In this document: positions 11,337 through 25,100 of the stretch, one piece after another
How positions within the stretch are numbered: the first letter of the stretch is position 1
Layout: each line of letters begins with the position of its first letter
NCBI GenBank assembly: GCA_905250075.1
Contig: CAJNOP010000046.1
Location: 188,112 to 252,111 of the forward strand
Direction of reading: 5' to 3'
Length of the DNA stretch: 64,000 bases
From: Rotaria sp. Silwood1
Taxonomy: Eukaryota > Rotifera > Eurotatoria > Philodinida > Philodinidae
The notes under the pieces: model-generated
Seen by the model: only the letters and a program-made list of their open reading frames with translations
What the model was told of the DNA's origin: nothing
The model's database searches: none
Position numbers and translations under genes: made by a program

Positions 11337-12009
11337 ATGTTCTTGTCATTACTTACAATCATTGTTATCTTTGGTACTCTTGAAAGCAAACCGATTATTA
11401 TCAGAAATATTTCTGGTAAGATTAACGAAATTTAAAGGGTATACGTTATTTCAATGTATATTTATGTTCTATTATAGATTGTAGTATAACTGAAGATGGA
11501 ATTCTTCATTATCAAGGTAAACATTCATTTACAAAATTTGAACATGAATGTTTACTATGGGTTGATTTTCAAGTTATCTATCCTGAAATGATAAATGAAA
11601 TAAATTTTTTTAATGATCCATCAATAAAAGCAGCAAAGAATTATTGTCGTAATCCGAATATGAATATTAATGGTCCATGGTGTTTTGTTCAAAATGAAGA
11701 TATTATTAGTATGGAAGCATGTGATGTATGTCAAAGTCTTGGTATGTTAATAATTAAATGAAAAAAAAAATAATTTAAATTTACATAATGTTTCTTTTAG
11801 CTTCTCGACCAACATTACCAACTAATATTGAAAATATTGAAGATGTTACTATTGTTGCTATAAATAATCATTTTTTTCAAAATATTCGTGATGAAATACA
11901 ACGTTATGCAGCTTATATTCGACAAAAGTTTATGGAAATAATGAATCGTATGAGAGAAAAAATGAGACAATTAGGAGCGAGAATTTCTAATAGTTTTAAT
12001 TTTAATTGA
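11337..12009 (+). CDS. Small secreted protein with a single kringle domain
   Basis: Three exons: 11337..11415, 11478..11741, 11801..12009, giving 183 residues; both introns are phase 1. Residues 1-20 form a signal peptide (hydrophobic run LSLLTIIVIFG). Exon 2 encodes exactly one kringle-like module with six cysteines (the first at residue 28). It shows HYQGK near the start, the hallmark NYCRNPN, then GPWCFVQ and a final pair EACDVC. The phase-1/phase-1 borders are the usual arrangement for shuffled extracellular modules. The C-terminal 70 residues are charged and probably helical (RDEIQRYAAYIRQKFMEIMN), with no domain I recognise. A partner or ligand cannot be inferred. AATAAA lies at 12099-12104. 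Confidence 0.82.
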
Positions 12010-13916
12010 CAAAAAAGCTTTTTTTTTGTGTACAAGAAATAATTATTGATATAAATTCATACATGTGCTGTTTCTTTTTTTTTGTATATTACTTATTTAA
12101 TAAACAGGCTTATCATATATAAAGTTAAATAAAATGTTTAGTAGGTTATTGAAAACTATTAAATTCAGCTCAGACCAAAAGAAGAAAGAAATACTGTTCA
12201 AGAACTTAGATATAGATATTTCTCAACCGATCGGCAAATCGACGAAAGTTAAGTATATGTTAAGACAGAGTAGAGTTATAACGAATCTTCATCAGTTGAA
12301 AGAAATGTTATTAATAACCTATTTTTCTCTGATAAAACATGTCAAGAATAAGTTTGAATGCTTTTATCAGAATAGTCAATCCGCTTTATTTCAAAAAGAA
12401 AAAGAGCAATCTTAGCTTTGTCCATTACAATCCGATCGGAGAAATTCATGAATCGAAGTTTGGAAATCAACTTTCAGAGTCAATATCTCTTATAATCGTG
12501 CTATATAGAAAACCATCATACATCTACCTTGAAGAAATCTAATAGATATAAATGACTATAACATTCATATTCTTGTAGATTTCTAAAAATCTGAATATAA
12601 CAAGAAAAACAAGTGTTATTTTTGAAGCTATTACTATTAATCAATTAAATATATTCCAACAAACCAGTTGAATCGATTCGAAAATTCTTCACCAGTTACT
12701 AGAGCTCATCGGTTTATTTTCAGCTCCGAAGTTAAGTTGGGTTTGAGTTCAAAAATTTTGGACCCGACGAGCTCTACCGATTACAGTTCTGAGATGGACG
12801 TAGCTGGAAATGATGAGAAAGTTTCTCTATGGAAAACCTGCGAGACTTCTGTTGCGAATTTACTTAACTTGGTTTTATGCACAATTCGATGAAATCAAGC
12901 TAAGTTAATTAAAAACTAGAGTCTCCTAGGCTTTTTTATAAAAAATACTTTTCATCTTGTTTCAGTGACACCTCCATCTCAATACATGCTGAATGAGATT
13001 TTTTTCAAGGCATCTTAGATTAACCATATTCAAACGGTATATTTTACATATTTGTCTAGTCTCATAGCATTATCCTGGTGAAGATTAGTACCAAATATAT
13101 CATATATAATACATTCTTTCGATTTTTAGAGCTGTCGAATTCTATGAGAATTCTCGTTATTCAAACTTTGGACGACTGTCATTTTAAAGCTATCGTACTC
13201 AACTATAAATAATCGTTTAAATTTTATTTAGCTCGATCTGACAATATATGGGGTATTTCAATTTTTTTTATTAGAGTTATTTTCTTTGAATAAGTTCTTC
13301 TAGGATTTTGTTAAAGATTGTTGTAATCATATGAGAGAAAAATCAAAAAATTTCAGAAAAATTCTACAGAATGTACTATTTCGTTTTTAAAAATGCTACC
13401 TCAATTTGAGTCTGTTTTAAAGTGACAGTCGATGTCCTTTTTAATGCTAATTTTTTTTTCGAATAACTTCTTTGAATCAAAGTCTATAGCATTGATTTTT
13501 TTTCAGTATATCTAGAGTCATTTAACATACATCTAAGTTATAAAAATTAGCACAAGGAACATTTCTTATCTCAAGATAAACAAGTCTGAATTTTATGCAG
13601 TCACGTCGCCAGCAAATGATTTTATCCATATGAATATATACAAATTGTGCATGACATGCACTCGAATATATTTTATCATTATAATACAATGCAAAAAAAT
13701 ATATATCAAGAGAAACAAAGGTATAATTCAGATTATCAAACAAGATACTAAGAAAAAAGAGATAATTGAAGTAACACTTGAAAAAAAAAAGAACTATTTT
13801 CAACAATGTGTACATCAAACTAAAATCAACCAAATGCAATTAATATTCATTAGAATAAGCAGTAAATTAATAAAGATAAATAAATTAATACTTACAATAA
13901 AATCTATTTCTAATAC
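12010..13916. other. Gene-free interval
   Basis: 1.9 kb downstream of both the kringle gene (+) and the Ig gene (-), which converge here. Open frames at 12134-12415 and 12668-12892 lack codon bias and any recognisable domain. Nothing supported. Confidence 0.5.
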
Positions 13917-15430
13917 TTAACATCGTATAAATATCGGTGTAGTTTTAGATAATGGTGTCGGTTCTTCATAAACAGGTTCATCGTCTAAAATTTATCGATT
14001 AATAGAAACGATTCATTGTTATTTATCAATCAAATAAAACAAGTTAAATATTATATCTCATTACTAATTTACCTTGTGTATTTTTCTGATTATTATATCT
14101 TGGTTGTTCCATAGTTTTAACTGATGAATATTGCTTTGAATCTATTAGAATATATCAAGATTATATAAGCATATTAATTTCATACATACTCTTCATCTTC
14201 GAACTTGAATAAATCAAATGAAAAGAAAGAAAAGAATGCAACTTCATACAATCATTTGAATTTTTGAACTTACCTTGATGAATCTAAAATAAAACAAAAG
14301 AAGAAGAAAAAAATAATATAAAATAAAACTTTTAATCATAATACCATTTTTATTACGACATAGAAGAATCATGAAAAAAATTGATAATCCTAATAGACAA
14401 ATACCACCAGTGACAGAAGAAATAATAATTGCAAGTTTTTTTCCTAAGTTAACATATTAATTAAATTATTCTTTTGAAAAAAAAATCTCATCAAAAGTTC
14501 ACACCAGTCATAGATTTTCTTCTTGAACGCATTTCAGATAATCGATATCCATTAAAATATTCATTATCTTGATTTCTTTCTAAATATGAATTATAATTCA
14601 ATAATGGATCGAGAAGAATAGGATCTATTAGAATTACATAAATTTGTTTTTTTTTCTATTTTCAATTAAATTTTAATTACCTTTTATTATAATTAAACTC
14701 GAAAGCATTGAATTTTGTTGATTATCTGTGAATAATTCACATGTTAATACTTGTTGATTAAAAAGCGATGTTCGTCTCAATACAGTACGTTGATTAGCGC
14801 AAACAACCCATGAACCATCAAGTTCTTGTTTCTTATTTACTTCTACATCACTAAGAGTATCTCCAATTCGATTCATATGTATATTTACAGTTTGATAACC
14901 TGTTACAGATGCACAACAATATAATTCTATATTTGTTTGATCAGCAACTTCGAATCGACTTGAATTTTCATCAGCCACATCATTCAAACGTTCACATGAA
15001 CCTATCGGACCATGACATATATAATTCCAATAAAATGACTGTATATCTGAGAACAAAAACAAAATTATTCAAGACAAAAATAATAATATTATATACCAGC
15101 AAGTATTATTTGATAAATAATATTTTTCGATGTACTTGTCCATGTTGATTTTTGACAAGTATAATATCCAGCATGTTTTGATTGAGCAGAGTTTGATGTT
15201 ACACGTAAAATATTTTCGTGTGTTAAATAGTGAAAGTTTAAATTTAAATATAAATAATATTCATTGTCTTCTTGAATTTCTGACCATTCATTTAGTCGTC
15301 TACCAAATAAAACCGTTTCATCATGTTTACAATCAAATGAAAAAGGTTGTCCTTGTTGTACAATAATTCGTTCTATATTTTGACACCATAAGCCAGAAAT
15401 AACGAGATTAATAACAAAAATATATAGCAT
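13917..15430 (-). CDS. Type I membrane protein with Ig-like ectodomain and short tyrosine-containing tail
   Basis: Six exons: 15430..15097, 15046..14681, 14624..14505, 14443..14345, 14141..14073, 13984..13917, giving 351 residues; all five introns are phase 1. It has a signal peptide at residues 1-16. Ig domain 1 has Cys34 and the typical AGYYTC motif (Cys92). A second cysteine-rich region (about residues 112-233) may be a divergent Ig fold. A basic juxtamembrane stretch (RSRRKS) precedes a transmembrane segment at about 277-302, followed by a cytosolic tail of about 50 residues. The tail holds QYSSV and EPVYEEP, the latter resembling an SH2-binding site. Family unassigned; it looks like a cell-surface adhesion or receptor molecule. 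A micro-exon candidate lies in the intron at 14142-14344. Confidence 0.82.
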
Positions 15431-18400
15431 TATTTTTCCAAATAAATAAAATAAAAATTACGCTCTAAAATTGATGAGATATTCGTTGAAAACGGTACAG
15501 AAATCTCTCTATTATAATAAAATAACGTGTACATGCCTGCTGCATAGTCCTTTGAAGGACATTTACGATGTTATGAATGAAGCGATAAAAAAAAATCGAA
15601 GACGACAGGAACGAGAGAAAAAGAAAAAGCGACACTATGCATGTTTGAAAGCTACCTATTCTTTTTCATTAGTAAAGATGATACAGGTAATATGTCTGTT
15701 TTTTTTCCTTCTTTTTCTCTTAATGTTACATTGGAATAAAGTGATTCATTTGCAGTTATTTTCAAATCGTTTACAACATATATTGTATTTAATTCTACTG
15801 TTTTCTTTGTGTCATTGGTTTTAATATGAAGTTCCAGTGTTGGAGAGAAAAAATCTTCTTAAATTTTTTGTCTTTTTTCGACTGATATAGTTGCAAGTTT
15901 GAGAGAAAAAATCATTAAGGATATGCAAGGGTTTCTTCGCGTTTCAAATACATGAAATCGATTGCATAAAACAAAAGTTTTTTTTTGTCAGTCAATTTAT
16001 TATCGTAAAGCCATTGATACTGGAACCATACAAGTGTATATATATATATATTTCGATTAAGATGAAGACATTGTTCCGCATATAGCAAACTAATTTTAAG
16101 GATCATTCAGATCTTTGCCAATCGTATCTTAATGTATTGATTTTTCCACTCTTTTTAACATTCAAGAACGACGAGTAATTGGTCCATAAATTGGTTCTTT
16201 TTGAAAAGCACTTCAATAATAACTTAATTGATGCCATTTATGCTTCTATTTTCAAGAATAAACTACGATCAACTCCTAGAACCACTTTCATGAATTTCTC
16301 ATAGTGTAATCAATCAATGAAGACAACCATCCTTCACACAGTAGAGTTTTTTTGAAGAAGCAATGATTAGTTCGTGTGATTACAACTGTACTTCATTGCA
16401 AAAGCATTGTCTTTCAAGGTAGAAGGAACTCATTAAGAACTACAAAATGATAGAAAAAACCTATATGACAGTAAGTTGTTTTTGAAATGTTGCGAAAGTA
16501 GAGATAGGCAAATACAATCATCATCGATTGTCATCGAACGATCAGTATAGTTGTTGATAGCATTAGTTACCAATCTTCAAACGGTATTGAGCTTATCGAT
16601 GTTGAAAACAGTATGATCAGCAAGTGGGTGCAAACCCAATGATGACTGTTACATAAATCAAGAAAGAAGTCAAATAGGAACAATGAAACCGTGACTTCAA
16701 TTCAATGCTTCTTATGATTTATTACTTTTAGTTTTCAAGAGAATATGATGTGCACTGGTGATAATGCTGAGAAAAAAAAATATTGTTATTTCAATTGAAG
16801 TTGTGATCAATTCCAACAGGTAAATGTACGCAATGCAACATATTGACGCTTGTTCTCTTTTGTAGTCGATGTTGCAATTGTAGAGCACGCATAATTCTTG
16901 CAACAATGTCTATTGGTGAAGAGAATGATAATGAGATGTTCATTTGACTTCATATCGATATAGCTGGCGAATCTCAATGTTGCACAAGACATAGGGTAGA
17001 TTTACTAGGCAAAATGATATGAACATGCATCAAGTGTTATGGTACGATAGCCACTAATGACTATGCATCATAATTTCGATGACTGTCTACGTATGAATGA
17101 TGCTCATTATACGAAATATATCGGCTACTTTTACTCCAGCTCAACATACTCATACTGTTTCTTATATAACTCTAACTATATTAACAAATCCAGTAATGAG
17201 ATTAATGAAATTTGTTTTATTGTGTCTTTTAATGAAAATGAAGCAGGGTTCAATTTATTCAATTTTAGCTTTTCGGATCAACAGAGACGACAAATGCTAG
17301 TAGAATGTCTCATTTCTAGTGGTCGAATCATGCTTGCTTAACATTTCGTTTTGCATTATTTGCATTTGAATTATTTGACGTGATAGAATGTCGTCGATAA
17401 ACATATCTCCCTGATCCTTAGTCACTTACTCATTGAGAGTCAGCATAAATCTATTTTCGTACTCAATAGAACATATTTTTGTAATATTGGTAACACACGT
17501 GAGAAACTTCACTTTTTAAACGATAGTCTACTTTAAAATGTGTACAAGAGCTAAAATAATTCAGTCCAGCACTAGATATTCAATCAATATCAGAAGTGAC
17601 CGTTCATCAAGCTCATGTTCATGGTAATAACAATGGACTACATTGTCACCATTTTTCGACCGTTTTTCTAAGGCTACCATAGAAATAATAAGGCATCTAT
17701 TTTTAAACATATTATTTTTAATGATGATGAGAATATCTTTATCTTCACCGAAGAAAGGAACACTACCGTGGTAAATAGAAAATTTCAAGATTCTTTCGAC
17801 GCTACTATGCTTTCATTTCTTAGGAAAAGTCAGTAAGAATTCAATGTGTGAAGCCAATAAATCTGACTTTATCATGAAAGTATACTGTGTGATTGAAAAT
17901 GTTCACGCGCGACTTCAGAAATTCAGACGTTGAATGCTACATCATTTGATAATATATTCTGGCGTATCATTCGTCTACTGATACTAGCCAATCCCTTTGC
18001 AATTATTTGGTGTGACCTAATCGTTAGGCAAATTACCAATATTAACAATCCGTCTCGAATATTTGATGTTGTGTCTCTTGATTACATGAATTCCTTCAGA
18101 AATTGATAATGGCGTATTTTTTGTTAGGTGCCTATCAACTGAAGATTGTGCAAAGTTATGCCAAAGAGCATCACCGAAGTCACAGGTTCGGATGTTGGCT
18201 TTTCAATCAAAGAATGTACTTTTCAAGTAGTTAGCTGTTGCTTACATGTCATTGTAACGTTTTAGTCCCTCGACTATAAGCGGTACTCAAAACGGGCTAA
18301 TCGACAACCGTCTGCAGTTACCATTATAGGTATTATATCACTCTGAAGAGATGCGTTTTTCAGTTGTTTGAAACACAAGAAAATCTAACTTGCTTACTTA

Positions 18401-20238
18401 AAACGATTATTTTCCAAGAGAGTCGCCATAAATATTTTTTTCTGTTTAGAGAGCAGTTTTGGTCACATGCATGCTTTAATCTCAAATTCCTTGTTATTTC
18501 ATAAAATATTCATTATTTAGAATATAAAAATGACACTTACATAGAACAATCGAATTACCTGTTTTCAGTTATATTTGGCAATGGAATGACAGCTATTTTA
18601 TTACTAATGACACATTAAAAAAATAGGGATGAGTGTGACTTGCACGTGAACGTGTATGCTGTGTCTCTAGCTGTGAATCTTTTATTTACCTACAGTCATT
18701 TGCCATTATTCAACACTTCAATATTATAAGAATACCTTCTCAGGTAATAAAATGTATTACCTTTTTTCGAAAACGCGTTCTTGCTCGTTCATTTCTTTGT
18801 ATTGTTTTATATGGAAAACACGAAAAATCTATGGCAAAAAGCATTACATTTTTAAAAAGCCAATTGTGCTGTTAAAACAACGTTGAATTTTTTCATCGTA
18901 CAAGAAATTATTTTAATAATCTCAAAATTAGGCTAAATGTTAATGATGTCAGATATTTCGAGACAATTAAGGCTAACTGGTTTTTTACTGTTGATCAACT
19001 ATTTATGTGTTGTCTAATTCGAGTTCTAACGTAAATGAAGATTGAAGAATCATACATCAATTGGAAAATAAATGAAAAAAAAAGTCGAAGAGGCACTAAC
19101 TGGTAAACCTTATTGACTTTTTTTTTCTATAACTATAATTATGATAATTCAAATTTCCGTTTAGATGGACACTTTGCTACAAAATAGTAATCTTATAACT
19201 AAATATTGAGAAAATGGACACTAAATACAACCTTGCGTTGGACTCAACACGCCTATCTTGGCACAATAGTTGAAACATACTACAATCAATAAATTTCATT
19301 TTCAAGTTTTATGATATTGGAAAAGAATGCATGTTTGAATTCGAAGTATCATAATTATATTTATAGAACGATTGTTTTAAATGTTTCTGGCGAAGTACCT
19401 ACTTCGACTTTACAAATCGAATGAGACATCTACCTCTACTATCAGTATAAGAAGCTGTAGAAATGTGTCAGTATATACACATAAGTTTCGTTTAATATAA
19501 ATAGATAATTTTTAAATTAAGAAATAAGTACGTTTAATTCCGTAGTATATTGACTGCTTCATGATTATAGCTTATTTGGTTGAAACAACAAAAATCTAGC
19601 CGCAACGTGTTCCTAAAATTCCAGATTACGTTTCACCGACACTTGAGAACAAACACGAATCAGAGAAGCAAAATGTTCGGAAACGTGATAGATTTGCAGA
19701 TCAACTTTTTCTTGTTAAACGTAGTAATGCGTTCTTATCTGCTTTTTTTCACATGGCTAGTATCTGTCTACTGCTTTCTATTCGGATTTTCGAATCAACA
19801 GTATACTCTCATAACTTCGTGTTTTCTATCATTCTGTAGTTCTCATTGGAATTTTATCTACCTTGGAAAAATGGTCCCTTTACAATAAAGTATATTTGAA
19901 ATCACAAGAACCACATGATTGTTTATGCGGAAGAAATCTACTATTGGAGGAAGAGGAACGGACTCATTGATTAATTACATAATGAGAAATCGGTCTTATG
20001 AGTTGAGCGTAGTTTATTGTTGAAAAGATAAGTATGAATGATATAGAATAAGTGATTATCGAAGTGCTTTTTTAAAAAGGACCAATTTCTGGGCCAGTCA
20101 TTCTCCGTCCTTGATTCGTTATGATCAATAAATCACAATTTAAAAAGTACTGATAATGAAACAACATCACACAGTTTATTGAGGATTCTTATTCTTATTC
20201 ATCAAGTTACATATATTCTTAATAAACATATCTCAAAT
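15431..20238. other. Long gene-poor interval
   Basis: 4.8 kb between the Ig gene and tetraspanin A. Several medium open frames (17057-17341 +, 17097-17300 +, 17947-18110 +, 19580-19888 +, 16712-16992 -) are hydrophobic or partly protein-like but lack start and splice context and are interrupted by stops. They may be decayed membrane-protein genes. Base composition is slightly less extreme than in the introns. No supported gene. Confidence 0.45.
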
Positions 20239-22138
20239 CTAAATCTGAAAATATAAATTTGCATTGTTCATTCTCGTCCTAGTGGGATATGGTGGCGGCA
20301 ACTCTTCCATAATATGATGAGTTCTATTCATTTGATTTCGATTATAAATAACTAGTACAAAAATTAAAGCAGTCATCTAAATAAAAAAAACATATATAAA
20401 AAACATTAAATCTTGATCAGCTTGATTTTACCTCGATCATAATAATAAATGCAATAATAATAAAAATTGTACTTTGACTTGAATGAAATGTATCAACAAG
20501 TTTTTTATAACAACCCTAAAAATTCAAAGAATAAAAAAAAAGTCATCTTCGAATTCTATCAAAATTTATACTTACAATTTCATAAATATCATTTCCATGA
20601 AGAGCACATGAAATAACTTTCTGAGATAATTGCCAATCTCTATTCGAAATAGTATTTATTGAGCAACATGTTAATGGATATTTAAAATTTCTATTCTCCA
20701 TTGACATTGAATTAGTCCACCATGGATTTGTTCGATTCCAGTTATTTGTTACATTGAAATCATTTTTACTTTCTATACCACAGCATTTTAACTTCAAAAC
20801 AAAACTATATCATTAAGATCTAAACTAAAAATTAATAAAGAAATGATTTCACCTGATACATAATCAAATCCCATAGATATGATGTTAATTGAAGATTTTT
20901 CTCAAGTGGTCCTTTGTATTTATCACGAATTAATAAACGTATTATGGATATAAATTGTTCTTTCATTTTAGATGGAAAAACAATGAAACAAATTATTATT
21001 ATCATTTGAAACGTTAAATTTATTCCAATAGTAAAAGAATACTAAAACATTAAAAATCTTTTCGATGATCACAGTTAGCAAGCATCTTAAAAAAACTGTT
21101 TGTGTGACTGAAAGAATTCAATATCAAGATTTGTAGTCTCAAATATTCCAATAAAACTTCTAGGATGAGAATCTTTGGAAAGCTAAGATTCCTAAAACTA
21201 GCTTTTTGACTTCCATTCGAAACTTTTGGGAACAGGTTTTAATTGATAGAATCAAATGAGACACTTTCAACCTCTCTATGACGTTCCTTTATTGAATAAC
21301 ACTTAATTTACAGGAGGCTAAGAAAGGATTTTTCTCATCCTTTTATTAAAAGTTGAAATGGGTTTGCTCTGTTTGACGCTTGGGGACCTTCCGTAAATAG
21401 AACACATTTCGATGAAAAAAGGTCATAAAGAGGTCGAAGACATCTCATTTTGCTTAGCACTTATTGCTCTATCAAATAAAATCTTTTTCCAAAAGCTCCG
21501 AGTGGCTGTCAGAAAGCTGGCTTTAGAAGTTTTAGTTTTCCATAGATCCACATTCAATCAGTTTTGTTGGAACCTTCGTGTCTGTCAATCCTAATAGAGA
21601 ACTTTTTTCGTTACACAAATGTTTATTTTTCTTAGATACTTGTTAACTACTACCATTGAGAAGAAATCTAAAAAATACAACTACTCTAAACTTATGTCCG
21701 TCGTTATATACTTACACAAAATAAAAGACATTGTATTTGAGTTATTGCACCAGAACAACCCAAGAATCCAATTGACAGAAGTATAAAACCGGGAATAATC
21801 ATAATTATATACAAAATTTCATCGAATACAACATTATTCTTTGCATTATTTGAACCTATAAATAATATGGTATGGATTCAATTTCGTTCTATAGTTAAAT
21901 TATTTAGTAACACACTTTGAACACTTGATATAAATTCTGTAAAATTGTGAAAATGTCCACTAAATAAAAGATCAATACCTTCGCCTAATAAAGTTGCACC
22001 GATCAACTAGATAAATAATTCTATTCAAATTCAAATTCAAAACAATAGACTTGTTAAACTTACAAATAGTATCACATTAACTACTATCATTATTAAACGA
22101 ACAGTTTTCAATTGGTAATTCATACCACCATGACCCAT
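20239..22138 (-). CDS. Tetraspanin (paralogue A) with PPPY tail
   Basis: Seven exons: 22138..22064, 22006..21916, 21855..21716, 21041..20853, 20791..20576, 20515..20432, 20376..20239, giving 310 residues. Four transmembrane segments. Inner-loop GCSGAI follows TM2. The large extracellular loop has the diagnostic CCG (Cys168-Cys169-Gly170) plus TCC, one further Cys and GCY, six cysteines in all. Tetraspanins organise membrane microdomains with partner receptors. The exon layout matches paralogue B at 28735-29979: exons 1, 2 and 6 are exactly 75, 91 and 84 nt in both, and intron phases agree. The cytosolic tail here is longer and contains ELPPPYP, a PPxY WW-domain ligand absent from B. A splice acceptor ends 9 nt before the ATG. 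Confidence 0.93.
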
Positions 22139-25100
22139 CTTAATAATCTAAAATTAATTTTTGGAGTCTTGTTTTTTTCTCAGATTTCTTTGTTATTATT
22201 TTAAATAAAACAATCTTGAAAGATGCATTATTTGTTTGAAATAACAAATATACAATAAATAATGGTATCATTCACATTTTTTTTTATTTATTTTAGTCAT
22301 GCTTCTAGATAAAACACTATACTTTGCCTTAAAAAATTAGCTATTCAAATCTATGCAGAGTCGTGCTAGAGCATTAATTTTAACCATAAAAGTCATCATG
22401 AGAATTGAACAGCATCTAGCTTCTCTAATATCTACCTATTTCTAGCATACGGCAACTCTAATTCGAGTATTTGTGAGTTGATGGCTGCACTTGTAAATCT
22501 TTAAGAATCAATGATCCTCTCATACAATGATATCTAAAGAAAGCTCAGCTATTCTTATGAAAGTTTGCGATAACTATCATCTTAAACCAATAATCTTAAA
22601 GATTCAGGAAATTTGATGGAAGACGATCAGAATAGGATATTCTCATGATAAGTTTCCATTCATTCGCAAGGGAAATGAAACCCTCATAATAGAAGTTTTA
22701 GTTTACACTCAGTGAAAAATGAATATTTTCACTAAATATAATATTTCTCACGTCTGTGTCATAATGTTCTATGGAAATGTTCGTCAGAACCCATCTAGAA
22801 AAAGAGCTGTGCCTATTATCATAATAAATTTTCTATATCATATTTCGTCCGTTGAAAACAAAATAACAAAGTATTGAAAATCGTTAAATCCAATGTTCTC
22901 GTGTGGATTTTATAGAGAATCGAACAGCTTATCATTTGACATCAATTGTAATTTTCTACCTATAAATGTGGATGACGCGAAAAGGAAAATATGAATCATA
23001 TCATTACTTATGGCAAACCTATCAAAAAGAAAAGAAGACAAGCACGTATTCATTTTACTTGGAGATTATTTCTCTTCAAACAGCAAATTCTTTCTCTCGA
23101 GATAAAGAATGAGTATCATGCATGCATGAAAAAAAATAATGTAAGGATTATTAAAACTTTCATATTATGTTAATGTTAAATCATGTGTTAAATCTATAAA
23201 GACGTTCAAATTCAAATATTAAAAAAAAATTAGTCATTTTTGTAGAATATAACAAGTTGAAAATTAAAATGATGACACATCATTTCTACTTGATATATAT
23301 TATTATGATGTTTGTTAGAATTTTCAATCAAATTTTTCATATCTATGTTTCATAAACATAATAAAGATTGTCAGTAATAGTTTTTTGAAATAAATTTAAT
23401 GACGCAAATTATTTTTCCCCAGAGAAATTACGTTGTTTTTGTTAGACGACAATCTTGATTTATTGCAAATGCATGTAAATTCAATTTACTTACAGATATT
23501 TTTGTTTTGTTCGTCTTTACATAAACTTTCGATGTACTAAGGAAAAAAATTCATAACCAACTAAATATGTTTCATAGATAAAAAACTGGCAAAGAATAAG
23601 TTAATGATAACATTCTCTATCACGCTTGTTGTTTTTATTAAAAACACAAAAAAGCACTTTTATTACAATAAAACATTATCTTTTCACTATACTTAATCTA
23701 TATAGCTGACTAATTCATAATGATTGATTCGTCCTACTTGCATACTTTTCTTTCTAGTAGAAAGATAAATTTTCCCACTGATAAGAAATAAATTCATTGT
23801 GCATATTTTATCTGTTATCTTATTTGATAGTAATTATTTAGAATAAAAAAAATATTGCATTTTTTTTGCTTGCGATTATCATAATGTGAACCTTGAATTT
23901 CCACCGAAAGTGTATAAGTGATCCTATACAGATTAGCAAAACATGTGTAAATAAAAAATTTCTCGTGGTCATTATTATTCTATATTTAGAAAGGTGAGAG
24001 TGTTTTGCTGTAGTTCAGCGTACATTGTTGTCATTAAATTATTTTATGAACTAATTTAGAATTCAAGTCATGAATTGAATAAAGAAAAATGTTTTGTTTT
24101 GTAGCACTAAAAAGATTTGAACTGTTTATTTTCAATTTCTTAGAAAGAAAATGTTAGTTCGTTACGATTAACTACATCTATCGAATTTTAATAAAAAAAT
24201 ACAAATGTCAAGTTAAACCAAGAAGTATCTTTTCTTTTCCTTATACGAATTGCTCAGGGGTGTTCCGAGGTCGCCAAGATTGGGGGAGGGGATCATCTAG
24301 AAAGTTGATTCACAACTTTTCTAAAAGAGACCTGATTTTGGGAGGGGGGGTCAAGATTGTTTTGAGATTTAATGAGCAAAAAAAACGAAAAAATGTTGAA
24401 ATTTTGCTGAGAAAAAAAGAAAATATTTCAACATTAGGGGTGGGTCACCCTCCTACGCCCCCCCCCCCCCCCCCCCCCTGGTCGGAACACCCATGGCTTT
24501 GCTAGTAGATCTTGTATTCTTAAAAAATTTCACAACGATTTAAGTATTGAAAGTTAATCAGAAGCAAAGAAGAAGACTTGTATTGACATTGAGTTTTAAC
24601 AAAGTTTTTTGCAAACATGTTACAACAAACTTCAAAAGATGATGAAACATTGTTTATTTTATTATTCATGGTTGGCATGTAGACACAGCAGTCGTTTGAC
24701 TTGATGTATCGAGAAGATAATCACCTTTATTTTACTATTCCCGTGGTGATCTTTGAAGCAGACATAGTCTGCATTACTACATCATTGTCAATTTTCCCAG
24801 CATCGAACAGAATATTCCTACAGGAGTCCATAGCGGTTTTTTTTCATTATTAGCATAAAACGTAGACTAGCTTGATAACTAAAACGCAAGAACCTTTCTT
24901 GTTGAAATGATCAGATTATTAAGTACAAACGTTTAATGTATGGATAGAGAAAACTCATGCCACGTTTTCACATTTTTACAAAAAAATAAATCATGACATA
25001 AGAATCTAGAAATCTTTCAAAATAATTACAAATTATAATAACTTATTCAATAATTGTAAATCAACTCTTTCGTTGTAATTTTGAAGATTTACTGACATTT

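Noticed and set aside
12668..12892. Possible tRNA-like or coding segment with relatively balanced composition
   Set aside because: No A/B box arrangement or cloverleaf could be formed, and the 74-codon frame has no recognisable domain.
17057..17341. 94-codon plus-strand ORF as a gene
   Set aside because: Two overlapping frames of similar length, no splice or start context and no recognisable family; kept only as a possible relic.
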